From Watersipora subatra (lineage: Eukaryota > Bryozoa > Gymnolaemata > Cheilostomatida > Watersiporidae): a stretch of DNA of 64,000 bases. The notes below the pieces were generated by a model. The model saw nothing but the letters and a program-made list of their open reading frames with translations. It was not told the DNA's origin and did no database searches. Position 1 is the first letter of the stretch, and every line of letters starts with the position of its first letter. Location: assembly GCF_963576615.1 (NCBI RefSeq), contig NC_088712.1, positions 58,092,300 to 58,156,299 of the forward strand. Reading direction: 5' to 3'. Both the position numbers and the translations under genes were made by a program. Of the stretch, positions 25,133 through 36,734 are shown piece after piece.

Positions 25133-25385
25133 GGGGCAGGGCGAGCCGCGTTTTACATTTTCCGATGTAGACTGCTTGTCCCAGGTCCAAATTTGTTAAA
25201 AATTGTTCAGGAACTCACCCAATATGTTGTTCTCATAGTAATACAGGTTTTGGCTTTGAAACCCGCACAATTTATTTTCCAGTGTAATTTTAGCCTAAAA
25301 ACTCAGATGGCTCGCCCTGCCCCGACTGCGGGGCAAGGTGAGCCAACCCGTGGGGCAGGGTGAGCCGGCTGGCTCATCCTGCCCC
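25133..25385. mobile_element. Nested short inverted-repeat ends: 191-bp MITE-like unit beside a terminal palindrome
   Basis: A 15-bp terminus GGGGCAGGGCGAGCC at 25133 has its reverse complement at 25309-25323, bounding a 191-bp non-coding unit. Immediately right are GGGGCAAGGTGAGCC (25330) and a palindrome of GGGGCAGGGTGAGCC, a GGCT spacer and GGCTCATCCTGCCCC (25352-25385). Shared termini and position about 170 bp past the stop codon suggest these are ends of the pogo-type element whose transposase lies next door, plus a derived non-autonomous copy. Confidence 0.7.
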
Positions 25386-25553
25386 ATTTCTATGTCAATA
25401 AATATCAATCCTGTCACAATGTAAAACCAAACTAACTCGATCAATTTAAACAGTTCAAACATACCAATTTGTAATTGTGCACCATTTAATTGTCAACCGT
25501 AACTGAAACAACAATGACAAAGTAAACAATCATGCTAGCTAAACATGGTTTGT

Positions 25554-27175
25554 CTATCTTAAATTGAACATTCCCAGGTTCACTCTGAAGGTAGTTCTAC
25601 TGCGAACACGTGCGGTTCCACCAGTTGTAATGGGTTCTCCGAGCTGCATTACTACATCGGACAACTTCACGTCTTGCTGGTCTTGGACTTTTGGATATGT
25701 AAACGAAGAGAACAAGTCATTTGTTTTTCGCATGAAGTTAACGGTTGCGGTTCGCGGATCTACCATCTTCATAACTCTCCCAGTGTAGAAAACCTCAGTG
25801 CCTTGCTCCGTACGGTATTGAACGAGCACATGACAATTGACATCAATGTTTTCTTTATTCTGTGCGGTGTCATCTAGGTCACTCGCTTCCTCTTCTGATT
25901 CTAAGAGCTCCTCTGCAAGTTCCTCATCGTTGCTCGATGACTCGTCAACAACTGCAACGATAGGTTTAGTTTTTTTGGAAACTTTCTTTTTCATCACTGT
26001 TACCCTTGAAGTTGTTTTCCGCTTACTTGCTCTTAGTAACACCTCTTCCCTCAGCTTTTTTTTCTCTGGAGTGTCAGTGAGAATGGCTGAACGAGCTTTT
26101 TTCCTTTGCTGCGTTCCTGGTTTCTGCAGTCCGGCTTCAGGAAATGGTAACACTTGTTCAGGTGTGACAGAGCTAGTAGGTGCTTGGCTTTTCTCGGCAG
26201 GTGTGCTAGAGATTTTAGATGGCTGGTTCTGCTCAATGGGTCTGCTAGAGCTTGTAGACGGATGATTCTGCTCAGCGGGTCTGCTAGAGCTTGTAGATGG
26301 GTGGTTCTGCTCAGCGGGTCTGCTAGAGCTTGTGGATGGATAGTTCTGCTCAGCGGGTCTGCTAGAGCTTGTGGATGGCGGGTTTTCACTGACAGACGTC
26401 TCGTCATGACTAAGCATTTCAGTTTCTAACACACCCTCTAGCGGCCGGTCAGTTGTGGCTGATGGTAGGAGCTCGTGGTCTTAAAACACATCTGAATCAA
26501 TTGGCCAAATTCCTGTGGAACTAAACCCTGAGATGATGTTGGCAGGGACCATACTCTTCAAGAAGGCTATCCCACCGAGAGCGCCGACATGGTATATTGT
26601 GATGCCTTCCCCTGGCCTCATCCTCAGCTGATCAACCATAGCCTTGTTGAAGTATGTTTTGAGTGGACCAAAGACAGTACGGTCCAAAGGCTGGAGCCTG
26701 TGAGAGCAATGCGGAGGTAGGGTGAGGAGGACAGTACCTGAGGTGCTGCACATATCGACAGCCTCCAAGGAAACATGCGAACTATGATTGTCCAAAATTA
26801 ATAGGACAGGTTTTTCAGGTGTGCATCGAGTTAAGTTCTTAAAGAAGGGTAGAGATTCGTTGACAAACAAATCACTGTTCATGTACCCCGACGGCACAGC
26901 ACATCCTTTTGATCCAGGCAGAGTTCCATTCATGAAGCACATCTTCATATTCTTTCTTGGAAAAATAAAAAACGGTGGGATGTAGGTGCCTGCAGCGTTT
27001 ATGGCGCAGCACATCGTGCTCAGTTGTCCCCGCTCCTGTGATGACGTGGCACCAACTTGCTTTTTTCTGCGACTGCTCACAACCCTTCCCGGATTTTGCA
27101 CTGTTGTTTCCCAGTCTCGTCTAGATTAAAGATGTTTTCTGCGCCGAAATGATGCCTAAACAAGAATCACATTCA
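25554..27175 (-). pseudogene. pogo/Tigger-type (jerky-like) DDE transposase pseudogene
   Basis: Catalytic-domain motifs in order: 'IFNLDETG' (first Asp, about 27130), 'VVSSRRKKQVGATSS', 'PVLLILDNHSSH' (second Asp), 'LTLPPHCSHRLQPLDRTVFG' (third Asp, 35 residues on) and 'GFSSTGIWPIDSDVF'. A premature TAA at 26481 interrupts the frame, which resumes in phase as a C-terminal region. That region has four 13-residue repeats (PSTSSSRPAEQN type), a basic/acidic linker, and an end domain containing 'DVNCHVLVQYRTEQG' and 'VNFMRKTNDLFSSFTYPKV', typical of jerky-like transposases. A 1-nt shift just after the first Asp separates it from the rest. The N-terminal HTH/CENPB region is missing or too diverged to see. 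The copy is inactive but not old. Confidence 0.88.
26195..26395 (-). repeat. 39-bp coding tandem repeat inside the transposase tail
   Basis: About four to five copies of a 39-bp unit encode 'RPAEQNHPSTSSS'. The repeats stay in frame and differ by a few bases. Confidence 0.9.
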
Positions 27176-27479
27176 AAAATTCAAAAATATTCAATATATT
27201 CAATATTCAAAAATATCGAGCCGAGCAATTGGCCTGAAATTTGGCCTGTGGATTCGAGCTGTTGTTTGCTTCCCATCTGCACTTTCACGTTTTTTAAAGT
27301 AACTATCTCTTTGTTGCCGTCCGCCCGGATCAAATACTAGTCCCACAGCAACTATCATAAAAGGAAATATATAGATCAAGCTATCCACGAAAATGTGGAA
27401 GTAGCAGTATAATATGACTGCGAATCTAAGGAACTTGCGCACACAAAATGTGCCACTATGGAATTTACTTTTAATAGCA

Positions 27480-29530
27480 AAACTCTACTTTGTTACTGGC
27501 GGAAGATATAGTTTTTCTGATGAATATTTTTGGGGAAAAGATTCAAAATAGTGACTAATTATGGAGAATACTCATTACTTTGGCAATTTTAAATCTAAAC
27601 TTTTCATCTGAAGTCGGTGACCAGGTCCGATTTGATTGATTCTGCTGGTTGTTAATATGTTGTTAATATTGTTGTTAATATTCACATTCAATTTTGTCCC
27701 TGATTTTACATTTCAAAAGTATAACTTCCATACCCTGATTTGCAAATTCTGTCTACAAATGTGTAATTGAAGTAAATATGGTTTTTATTGTTTTAAAATC
27801 TTTCAAGGTTTCCATCACTGCTACTGAGCTCCAAGCTGCTACAACCATAGGAAACAAGTGAGCATTAATTATTTAATAAGTTTTCATAAAGAAAGTATGT
27901 TGTCTATCACACTAGCGCGCGTTCAATCATATTATACTTGACAGACTAAGATATTTGGGGCTCTTGTATTTTTAAAATTTATGTTTCATAGGCTACCAAT
28001 TTCAGTCTAGTTGAGTATCATGTTGAAACAAAAATAGATTCAGGGACTCACAAATTTTCATGCTTGTACATCTACTTCAGTCATTTTTCACTAGATTTTT
28101 AAACTATTTATTATTTGATTGTACTATGATTAGGTTGTATTTACTTGTCGATTCAAGTTTACCATGGATATCCAGTTTGTTAAAGTGCTTCTTGGTATAG
28201 TGTCAATGCTTTGTTAAATACTGTTTTATTTGAGGATATATTTAATAATCTTTTGTTGATGCAAGTATATCCTTCATGATTGCCGATGGTAGTTGCTGTT
28301 TCTGTTGGTACCCATTGTTGTTAGGTTTCATGAACTGTCCAGTTCTGTTTAGCATGAAATCGACAAAAGTCGAGTCATTTTTGCTTCGATCGTAATCTTC
28401 CGTTCATTGTCGAAATATTCTGCCTATTGCTTTCTTTACGAGATTTGCCTTGGTGTTTCACAACATGGGTAGTTCATTTATAAGACTATATATATATTTG
28501 GTATAGCCTTCCTTAGCCCTGCCAACATATTTACATTCCCACTAATACACAGACTTCAGCATCACTATAGCTCCCCATTACCAGATGTGACAAGGCGTGG
28601 CCTGCTCGCTTGCACAACGATGGCTGACCATCAGAGCAAAGATTTCTCAGTGTGAAATATAATTTATTTGCTTTGTTCTGTTATCTGGTCATATATATAT
28701 GCAAATACCATGACCTTTTTCCAATAGTATGTCTGTTCTCGTTTGATAAAGAATGGATACATCAATGCATATAAACGATCTGTTCCGTCTGTTTGCGCTT
28801 TGAAAACACTATTACCTTGGCAGTTCTTCTCCACGAATTCACCTTAGTCTTACTTTTATCTTCAAGTATATCCTCTCTAAGACTTTCTTGCTCACGAAAC
28901 CACTCTCATACTTTGATCTCAGAGTTTGAGACCATCGTCCGGTATTACTCACAGATTTCAGGGTCTATTGTTAAAATTAGGATTATGGTCCTTAGTTGTT
29001 ATAAATGCTTGCTTTTTACATATAATATCGACCTGTTCAGCTATGTCATATGCTGTTACTTTTTTGAAATCCTTTTTAATGAATCGTTTGGCATTTGAAA
29101 ATATAATCTTGTTTTCTTGTTGGTGTTAAAAAAACACTGATCTACTTACTGCAAACCCAAAACTTCTTTTTGAGAAAAATTGAGCTTTTTGTAGACCTGA
29201 TTTCTGCCTATTGGTTCACTAGAGGCTTCACCTGATCCATTACTGGTTGAGGTGACAAAAATGTGTTATCCACTTGTCATAAGCAAAGCTAAATGTTAAA
29301 ATTGTCACATTAGTATAAAGTGAGGATAATAATATCATAGCTTGCACTGGTGATAAATTCCTAAAAAATTGTGTTTTATATTCGGAAGCCAATAAATCAG
29401 CTGTGAGAATGTGGCGGAAGTTTTCCTCTTATTCCAAATCAGAACAAATACATTAACCAATATTCGCGTTAGAAAAAGTAGTAGAAAGCATGGCGATTTC
29501 CAGTTGAAGACAAAGTCATTCGCTCGTAAC
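27480..29530. other. No gene recognised; one possible mini-exon at 27808-27858
   Basis: AT-rich DNA. A 51-nt plus-strand segment flanked by TTTCAAG and GTGAGC reads 'VSITATELQAATTIGN' and could be an exon, but nothing else supports it. Other frames (28793-29129) look random. Confidence 0.35.
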
Positions 29531-29542
29531 AATTTAAGCTGG

Positions 29543-30189
29543 TCATTTGGTACTCAAACAAAAAGTTAAGGGCTTTAATAAAAAAGCACTACTGATTGCT
29601 TCCTTGGCTGGACTTGCTACATACTTTTTAAAATAATAAATCTTTTTAGCATCTGGAACGCCTGAGCTTTCTGCTAGTTTCCTAAAGGAGATTTCCCAGT
29701 CTACATATTTTAGTGGATTGCCTGCAAATAGGGGTAGACCAGGCGCTGGTAGCCTGCTACTACGCATAGCTTTAGCAATTGATATACCACTTTCTTTCTG
29801 ATCAAGTATCAACTGTCGGTTGCATTCTGGTCACATGTAATGGCTGAGTGAGAAAAGGCAAGAGTATTACTAGCAACAAAAATGTGTTCAAGAGCATTAA
29901 CAATCTCTTCTCTCTCATCCCAGCCATGTTTTTCAAGAAGTTGTCTTCTCTGTTTGATAAATTCCTTTTTAGTCGCAAGCTCATTGTCTTTCATGCGCAA
30001 CTTTTGAATTTGTAGTTTGTTTTCTAGCTCTTTGAGCATGCATTCCTCTTCATATTGACGACGAAACGCTTTTATTTCTGTATCTACTTTACCAGCCTGT
30101 ATTCTGGCAGCGACCAGTTTAACTGAACATTTGGAACGCATGCTGATAGAAGGTGCTTTACTATGCAAAACTGCTTGACTATCAAACAT
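29543..30189 (-). pseudogene. BEL/Pao-like gag fragment (coiled coil then DUF1759-type core)
   Basis: The upstream frame, 30189-29809, is a charged coiled coil ('FRRQYEEECMLKELENKLQI', 'DEREEIVNALEHIF'). After a frameshift the frame 29812-29543 reads 'SSRLPAPGLPLFAGNPLKYV', 'WEISFRKLAE' and 'KKIYYFKKYVASPAKEAISS', the order seen in gag of BEL/Pao LTR retrotransposons. No CCHC knuckle, protease or polymerase follows. This is a decayed, truncated copy. Confidence 0.75.
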
Positions 30190-30199
30190 TTTTTAGTCA

Positions 30200-32680
30200 C
30201 TGCTTGTTCACTTTCAACTGTTAGATTCCACATATTTTTCCATGAGTTTCACTTGTTCGTCAAGTTAAGTTAATCCTAAGTATTTTGGGTCAAAGCATCT
30301 CAGGATTTTTAAATCAGCTTTTGTATCTAAATAATTGTTGGTCATTAATTCCGGCTTCTCTAAGTCTATGGTGATCACCAGTGAGTTTATTGAATTTAAT
30401 ATTGTGCTGAATGCTCTGTTTTCTAATTGCAATAGCATTCTTACTTACCTTATCACTTTGTTTGCGTTTTATCTTGCCCATGGTGATATCTATAACCTAT
30501 TTAATGGCATCTAGATGTGGAGTGTTAGGTAACGCTGCGTGACAACACTGTTGTGATTTTGCAAGGGTTCCAAAGGAAATCGGTGCCACAAAACAACAAA
30601 TGATCGCCAAATACCAATCTGCGCCGCTACGCGAACCAGTAAACAATCAAAATATAGCGGCTTGACTGTTTTTCGTAAAATCCCCAATTAACTGCCCAAT
30701 TTTAATTTACTTCGTTTCACGACCTTATTGCAATTTACTTCTAGCACTACAAATTTTCAAAATTCTGATGGCTTACCAATTACAATTATAAAAATGAAAG
30801 TAGCTAAATAACGGAGTTCCATCCGATTGCCACAGAAAGGAGTGAGATTTTTCACGGTTCGCTTTGTTGTGACTCACCAAACCTTCGTTCTTTATATTGA
30901 CACTGAGGATATCTGGATCGTCAGATGAATGTGTGGATAGTTCAACCTCTACTTCTTTGCTTGAATCCTTATTGAGGACATCTCTTCACTTGGCTTGATT
31001 CCCTCTTTAGGAGACAAGTTTTTACTGTAGCTAAATTCCATATAGATTTGAGAAGGCTTTGTGACTGATGCCAATTTCATTGGCTAAACTTTACAACGTA
31101 AAAACTACAATAGAATTATGCATATTTGATAAAAGCATCAATAGACAACATTTTGTCATTCAGTAAAAATTTACACCAGTTACATGATAAGTCTTACATC
31201 ACACTTTAAGCAGTTATGAAAGAGCATTGGTAGAAGTAGCAAATAGTGAGAAGTAAATCTAATATTGGCACAGCAACAAACAGATGAAAAAGCCTTGAAA
31301 TTTTAAACTATAACCATTCTGCTGAAACGACAAACTTGCAGTAAAGCAATATATGCTGACTATATAAAATGAGAAATCACATTCCTTGTACTCACTTGTA
31401 CTTAAATGTCACGAAACTAGCTAATACTACAATCTGCTTGATAGATACAGTCTCAAGTGTCACTCGTACCTTTGAGCGCACCTCTTCGTTGTTCATGCTG
31501 TACCACTGCCTTGAAATGACATCTCACTTTTATACGGTGGCAATCTTGTAAATATGTAAACATCTACCGCTAAGTTTAAAAATAAAACTGATGAATCACT
31601 AAAACAACTTTTGCAATTGGTAAGCAATATAATTTCGCTGATTCATTTGTTGCTTTTTCAAAGGTGACAGCGTTGTCACAACATTTTCATCATTGAAAGT
31701 CAGGGCATTGTGCAATAGTGAGCAGTCCAAGCAGCGCACCAAATAATCATCCACCAGGTCAAATAAGCAGCAAATATGAAAATAGACATTCAACCCAAAT
31801 ATCTATATAATAAACCCAAAATAATATGAATCATGGCACCACCATGAAACCCTTCAAAGTACAAGTGTGATGATCACGCTAGGGTTGCAGCTACACTTGT
31901 GAAGATAACACTAAGTAAAATAGTTGAATACAATCATCTGCCATACATCTTGTCTGAGATCAAATCTCTGCACACAAAAATAAACCTCAAATAATGAACT
32001 AAAATACCTATGGCATCCTAGGTAAGCTTGGAAACCTTCAAATAGTGATCTATTGTGCTGCTGTCGGTTATGAAATTTTTAAACTTGGTTTCGTGATTCA
32101 CCTATTATCCAACTACAAAGTGGAGTTGATCAAACAGAATGAAGAGCATTCTGATGACATTGGTCACTCCAATATTTCAACACTGTATTTTGTGAGTTTT
32201 TATAACACCTTGAGTAGCATACTTGTAAACAAGCCTACAAATTTTGAAATATTTTTATACTAAACTGATATTAACCACCTTCACAGAAAATCAAGAGAAA
32301 TCTTTTAATGAGCAAATGGTAACAAAGTGCATTGGTGAACTTTTAGCACTGTCTTCATCCAATTTTTCACCATATATTCACTCAATGTGTCTGTCTTCAA
32401 GGATAATCCCAAGCGTACCAGAGCAGTTACTAGGGCGATTTGAGCCTTCGACTGCGTAAAAGCTTTGTCATCTTACATCAAAATTGAGGGAGATACATAA
32501 ATTAACATGCATAGGAATGCTGAAAAACTTCTCTACAAGCTAATACTTTTTTATGTAGATAGCTTGTAATTGCTTTCCTGCAAAAGCCTAAATTTGTTGA
32601 AGCTACCAATTTTTTATTTTTATACGTCATTTTCAATTGTATTTTCTAATTAATAAAGGTAATTGACAATGTCATATAAA
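30200..32680. other. No gene recognised
   Basis: AT-rich sequence with scattered 60-70 codon frames and no family resemblance. The 30.3-31.0 kb part may include flanks of the BEL-like copy, but no LTR pair is visible. Confidence 0.45.
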
Positions 32681-32694
32681 TAATACTTGCCCAG

Positions 32695-33335
32695 ATTCAT
32701 ATGGTCACAACAATTTGCAAAAGAAATTGGTCGTCCAAGAGCATTGAAAGTGGAGCTATGACCTCCGATGCAATGCGGGAGCGCCACTCAATTCTCAGCG
32801 CGTGACCCTTATGACCAGCAAAAAAATGGAGGCTTGATGTGGTCGTCTAAACTTGGCCATAACTCGCATGCAAACTTGCATGCAGTTATAAATGAATATG
32901 CATTAAAAAGCTTGGAAATTTCTCAACAAGCAACCATTTATTCCCTGCGAATCGGCTGCAAACGTACTAGTCAAAGTTCTAATTTGACAAAGTTGTCAGC
33001 TTTTTACCATAGAATGTCGATAAAAAATACATTTTATAGAAGCGATAACTCTATGAAAATGGTTTAAGATAAGCATCTGCACGGTGTCATATGTTTGCAA
33101 GACTGCAAAAAATTGGTTGTCCAAGTGCATCAAAAGTAGAGTTAGGCGTTCCTGTGCATTGCGGGCGCAGATTTTAGAAATGCTCATCACGCCATGTCGA
33201 TAAGCAGTGCAAGACATGGCTGACAAGACGTGACATGGCTTTTCAAACTCTGCTATAACTTTCGTGCAAATTGGCATGAAGCTGCAAATGAATATGCATT
33301 TGAAAGCTGATATATTTTTCTAGACTGATTTTTTT
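32695..33335. repeat. Diverged tandem duplication of about 380 bp
   Basis: The same order of words appears twice. 'TTTGCAA..AAATTGGTYGTCCAAG', 'GCATTG/GCATCAAA', 'GCGGGAGCGCC/GCGGGCGCAG', 'CATAACTCGCATGCAAACTTGCATG' and 'AAATGAATATGCATT' at 32715-33005 correspond to a weaker series at 33095-33330. The unit is non-coding and of unknown origin. Confidence 0.6.
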
Positions 33336-33670
33336 CTCCAGACAGTTTGCGAAGTCTTTGCAACCTGAGATTTAAATATTGATAGGTATGATTTTTTGCT
33401 GTCAGATTATTATGCATTTCTTGAAACTAGATTTATGTAACAATTTTGCTCATTAACTTATTGCACAGATTCATGTTTGTTGCAGCAAAAATTGTGCACA
33501 AAAAGAATTGAGTTATGACCCTGCATTGGTACATTTGGTGAAGCAGAACAAGACAGGAGGCAACATTTATTACGAGCAGAAACAGCAAATCTTAGACTGC
33601 TAGAATGCAGAGCAATATGAGAACTGAACTTTTTGATAAAGTGGGTGCCCTGAAAAGGGCGGTTTGCAAC

Positions 33671-33800
33671 AAATACAACCTGTAAATGCACAACCAATAC
33701 AACCTGTAAATGCACAAAAAATTCAACCTGTAAATGCACAAAAAATACAACCTGTAATTGCACAACAAATACAACCTGTAAATGAATAACAAATACAATA
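33671..33800. repeat. 24-bp tandem repeat, about five copies
   Basis: The unit 'ACAACCTGTAAATGCACAAC' plus four bases repeats with single-base changes. On the minus strand it gives a hydrophobic pseudo-frame that should not be read as protein. Confidence 0.9.
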
Positions 33801-34096
33801 CATAGATAATGACATTTCAGCAAGTATATGTACAAAAGCAAGTGATACAAAGCAATGAGGCATTTGCAGACACTAAATAAAGTTTGTAATAAATTTATTT
33901 AGTATGGTGAGGATCAAAACATGACTCGCAAAAAAAGTACTCTACCTGCTAGACATTTAAATTTAGTTTCACGTCGCTTAGGAGTTTTGTCATTAGCGCG
34001 CTTTTTGCAGGGCCTACAAATTCTGAATTTTGCTGGTCTACTTTTCCCTGGACTATTTGGCATTATTGGATGAGTAGCAAAAGTTGAAGCGCAGGG

Positions 34097-34287
34097 TGTG
34101 AACTAAAGCTACTCTAGTTCAGTGGGTCCTTAACAAGTAGCTACTTAGCTGGAGACAAAACAAACACGTCTACGCTCACCGAGCTTCTAGTCTTAAAGAG
34201 AGCAATGAGAGGTTTTTCCCAGCGGTCTCGCGTCTTCTTACTTCCGGTCAAGCCGGAGTTCTAGCGAGACGAGTCGATGATATCACA
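34097..34287 (-). repeat. 3' LTR of the 34-36.7 kb element
   Basis: 191 bp, starting TGTGAACT and ending GATATCACA on the plus strand. It contains the small palindrome CCGGTCAAGCCGG. The matching copy is at 36543-36734. Confidence 0.93.
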
Positions 34288-34297
34288 TCTCCCTTTG
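34288..34297 (-). promoter_or_regulatory. Polypurine tract
   Basis: On the minus strand CAAAGGGAGA abuts the 3' LTR start TGTGAT, the expected plus-strand primer position. Confidence 0.75.
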
Positions 34298-34654
34298 TGT
34301 GGTGGATGCCGATTTTTAGCAGGGGGTGTTCGGAGGATTCTGAGAGATCCCGTGAGGCCAAACCCTCAGCAGCCTGTATAGCCCGTAGGCGACTACTTGC
34401 TGGTCTTCTGCACTCTCAAGTGCACATGAGGAAACATGGGTTTCTCCCTGAGTCTGGTGTCTCTGTGAGTAGAACCTGGTAATTCTACTTTGCCTCTAGG
34501 GCGCTTTGGTACTCCGGGTATCCTCGGAAACACGAGGTTTCGGAAAAGGAGTCTGGTAACTCCTTTAAAAAGGTTGAGAGTCTAGGATCTCTCCAAATGT
34601 CGCCGAGAGTCTGGAATCTCTCCGACGTGACTTACCACATGTGAAGATCACACC

Positions 34655-35652
34655 TCACTTTCGCCTGGACCGAGCAACAAGTCCTTGTTTGCAGTATCCA
34701 TGTCCTCTCTCTCCTGCACAGTTTCCTTCTAGAGAAAGGTCTCTGGCTGCGTTGGTTGGCTCAGCGCGGTCTCCTGTGGACAGGTTTCCAGCCGAAGTCA
34801 CCTGTTTAGCACAGTCTCCTGCAAGCAGGTATCCGGCCACAGTCACCTGTTCAGCGTGGCGCCGCCTCCTTCCAACAGAAGACTCTACTTTGAGGTGGTC
34901 TCTCCCGTCGTTGGAGTCTCCACTAGATGCCTCGCTGCTGTCCTTGGCGGGGGACGGCGGTGGCATGGCGGTAGCAGCAGGTTTTTTCTGAGACGCGGGG
35001 GCCTGGGGAGCCACCCGGGGACCAGGGGAGCCAGCCTAGGACCTCCCGAAGAGAGCGAACTCTCTCATATTCGGGCCTCTTTGCGTGGAGCTCATTCTCC
35101 CATCTCTCCAGCTCTTTCATTTCTGTATCGTACTGCTTTTTCAGTGCAGCACGCTTTTCTCTGAGGGTCCGCAAGTCTCCCTCAAAATCAGTCTGGGGAC
35201 CAGAATCCCCCCTGATTATTGCTTGGATGTCTTCCAAGGTGAAGACATTGGTGGCACTTGTAGTCTGTCTGGCCACGGGTGGGTTGTATGGGGTAGGGGA
35301 TGTTGTATGCCGTCTGCTCCCACCTTCCTCCCGTCTTTCCACATTTCGTTAGCCTGAGACCTTTCCCTTTTTTGAAAGATTACCTGCAGGTACTGAAGGT
35401 CTGAAGGGCTTTCCTCCTCTCCTTCCGGACGTGTTCCGGCAGACCTCTACTGTGTGGCCCTTTTCTCCACACATATTGCACACCATGCGGGGGGCACCGT
35501 TTTCTTTCGTGGCCTTCCTGTCTGCATTTCTTGCACCTGACGCGGGTGCACCAGTCGGTTGTGTGGGAGGTCTCCCCACATCTCCAGCATCTAGGACAGT
35601 CCTTTCCCAAGGGGTCTCCTGACTCCTTGCAGCGTGTATTGGGACACTTCAT
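34655..35652 (-). pseudogene. Zinc-knuckle / coiled-coil protein of the LTR element (frameshifted)
   Basis: From ATG 35652 come two knuckles ('CWRCGETSHTTDWC', 'CKKCRQEGHERKRC'), then a C6 homopolymer where removing one C restores a third knuckle, 'CNMCGEKGHTVEVC'. The same frame continues past one TAA (35349) into 'NVFTLEDIQAIIRGDSG' and a coiled coil ('RTLREKRAALKKQYDTEMKE'). A second frame change leads to an Ala/Ser/Lys-rich end with three imperfect 15-residue repeats (34890-34730). It lies downstream of the pol-tail-like frame, in the position of a third ORF. Nucleic-acid binding is inferred from the CCHC motifs; the rest is unrecognised. Confidence 0.7.
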
Positions 35653-35704
35653 AGTATTGGATCAATGTAGTAGGAATTAGTAATCTACAAGCAAAAGGAG
35701 AACA

Positions 35705-36025
35705 CTATTTATAATAGAGGAATCCATTGTGCCTCTTCGCCTCGACAGTCCAACCACTTCTGATCACTCTGTCACTGGTTTGAGCAACGGGGGTTGCAAC
35801 CCGGCTGTTACTACTGGTTTGTTCCGCTTCTGCAGGTCTGTCAGGGAAAGCCTCACCCTCAGTTAGGCGGTCAGGAAATACGGCATCTAAAGCTAAATCA
35901 CATTCTATGCTGTCAGTTATGCTCAGGTTATCAGGTAGTGTGTTATTGTAACCACCATTGCTGCAGATACCATCACCCCAAGCATTAGTGCCACTGTTAT
36001 AAGTGTTACGGGTTATTTGACTCAA
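35705..36025 (-). pseudogene. Pol C-terminal tail-like frame
   Basis: 107 codons, mostly Asp/Glu/Ser/Pro-rich, ending 'RVIRSGWTVEAKRHNGFLYY'. The RSGxxVxxxxR pattern at the C-terminus is common at the ends of gypsy pol polyproteins. Presumed deletion remnant. Confidence 0.45.
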
Positions 36026-36290
36026 AACCCAACGATCTTAGGGTTTCCCTACCCTCTTGGCCTATGGCTTTTAAGAGTGCTAGCAATTGAGCACTAGGAG
36101 TGAAGTTGGGGACCACAACGGTCTCTCCCTCCACCGTATCCTCCCTATCCCCCATCTCAAAAGCCTCCATTTCCATACAGAGTGTAAACTCTTCGCTAAA
36201 CTTTTTCCAACTACCAAATACATCAGTAGCCAAAATCTCTAGCGCAAGCAAGCTAGCAAAAATATTTGCACTCGCCTTTCTTCCAGCCAT
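36006..36290 (-). pseudogene. Gypsy-type gag N-terminal fragment
   Basis: 94 codons from ATG. 'DVFGSWKKFSEEFTLCMEME' resembles the tryptophan-containing opening of Ty3/gypsy gag proteins, followed by 'PSAQLLALLKAIGQEGRETL'. It ends early and overlaps, in another frame, the next open frame (36025-35705), suggesting an internal deletion joined gag to a later segment. Confidence 0.6.
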
Positions 36291-36528
36291 TATTCTATAT
36301 TAATTCGAAAAATTATAATAGAATCTACTGAACAGTATCAATAACAGAACGGTCAACTGAAATTCGTTCGTTTATCTATGGTGTCACTACCCCGCAATGC
36401 ACCTCGCTGATCGTCTATACCCACACAAAAATTGTCCAACACAATTCTTTATACTCACCCCCTTTAACACTACACTATCGTACAAACTTAGCTCAACACG
36501 AACGTATTACACTTCTCCTGTGGGTAAA

Positions 36529-36542
36529 CACTCGTGGTACCA
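36529..36542 (-). promoter_or_regulatory. tRNA-Leu primer-binding site
   Basis: The minus-strand sequence directly after the 5' LTR is TGGTACCACGAGTG. Animal tRNA-Leu(UAA) ends CACTCCTGGTACCA, so 13 of 14 positions are complementary. The tRNA identity comes from established tRNA sequences, recalled rather than searched. Confidence 0.75.
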
Positions 36543-36734
36543 TGTGAGCTAAAGCTACTCTAGTTCAGTGGGTCCTTAACAAGTAGCTACTTAGCAGGAG
36601 ACAAAACAAACATGTCTACACTCACCAAGCTTCTATTCGTAATAGAGCGATAAGAGGTTTTTTCCCAGCAGTCTCGCGTCTTTCTTACTTCCGGTTAAGC
36701 CGGAGTTCTAACGAGCCGAGTCGATGATATCACA
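36543..36734 (-). repeat. 5' LTR of the 34-36.7 kb element
   Basis: 192 bp, plus-strand start TGTGAGCT, end GATATCACA. Differences from the partner LTR are scattered substitutions and small indels, so insertion is not very recent. Confidence 0.93.

Noticed and set aside
33458-33850. 130-codon Val/Phe/Gln-rich frame on the minus strand
   Set aside because: Created by the 24-bp tandem repeat; periodic and without a homologue.
34641-35357. Plus-strand frames of 90-116 codons
   Set aside because: Antisense shadows of the zinc-knuckle/coiled-coil frames of the LTR element.
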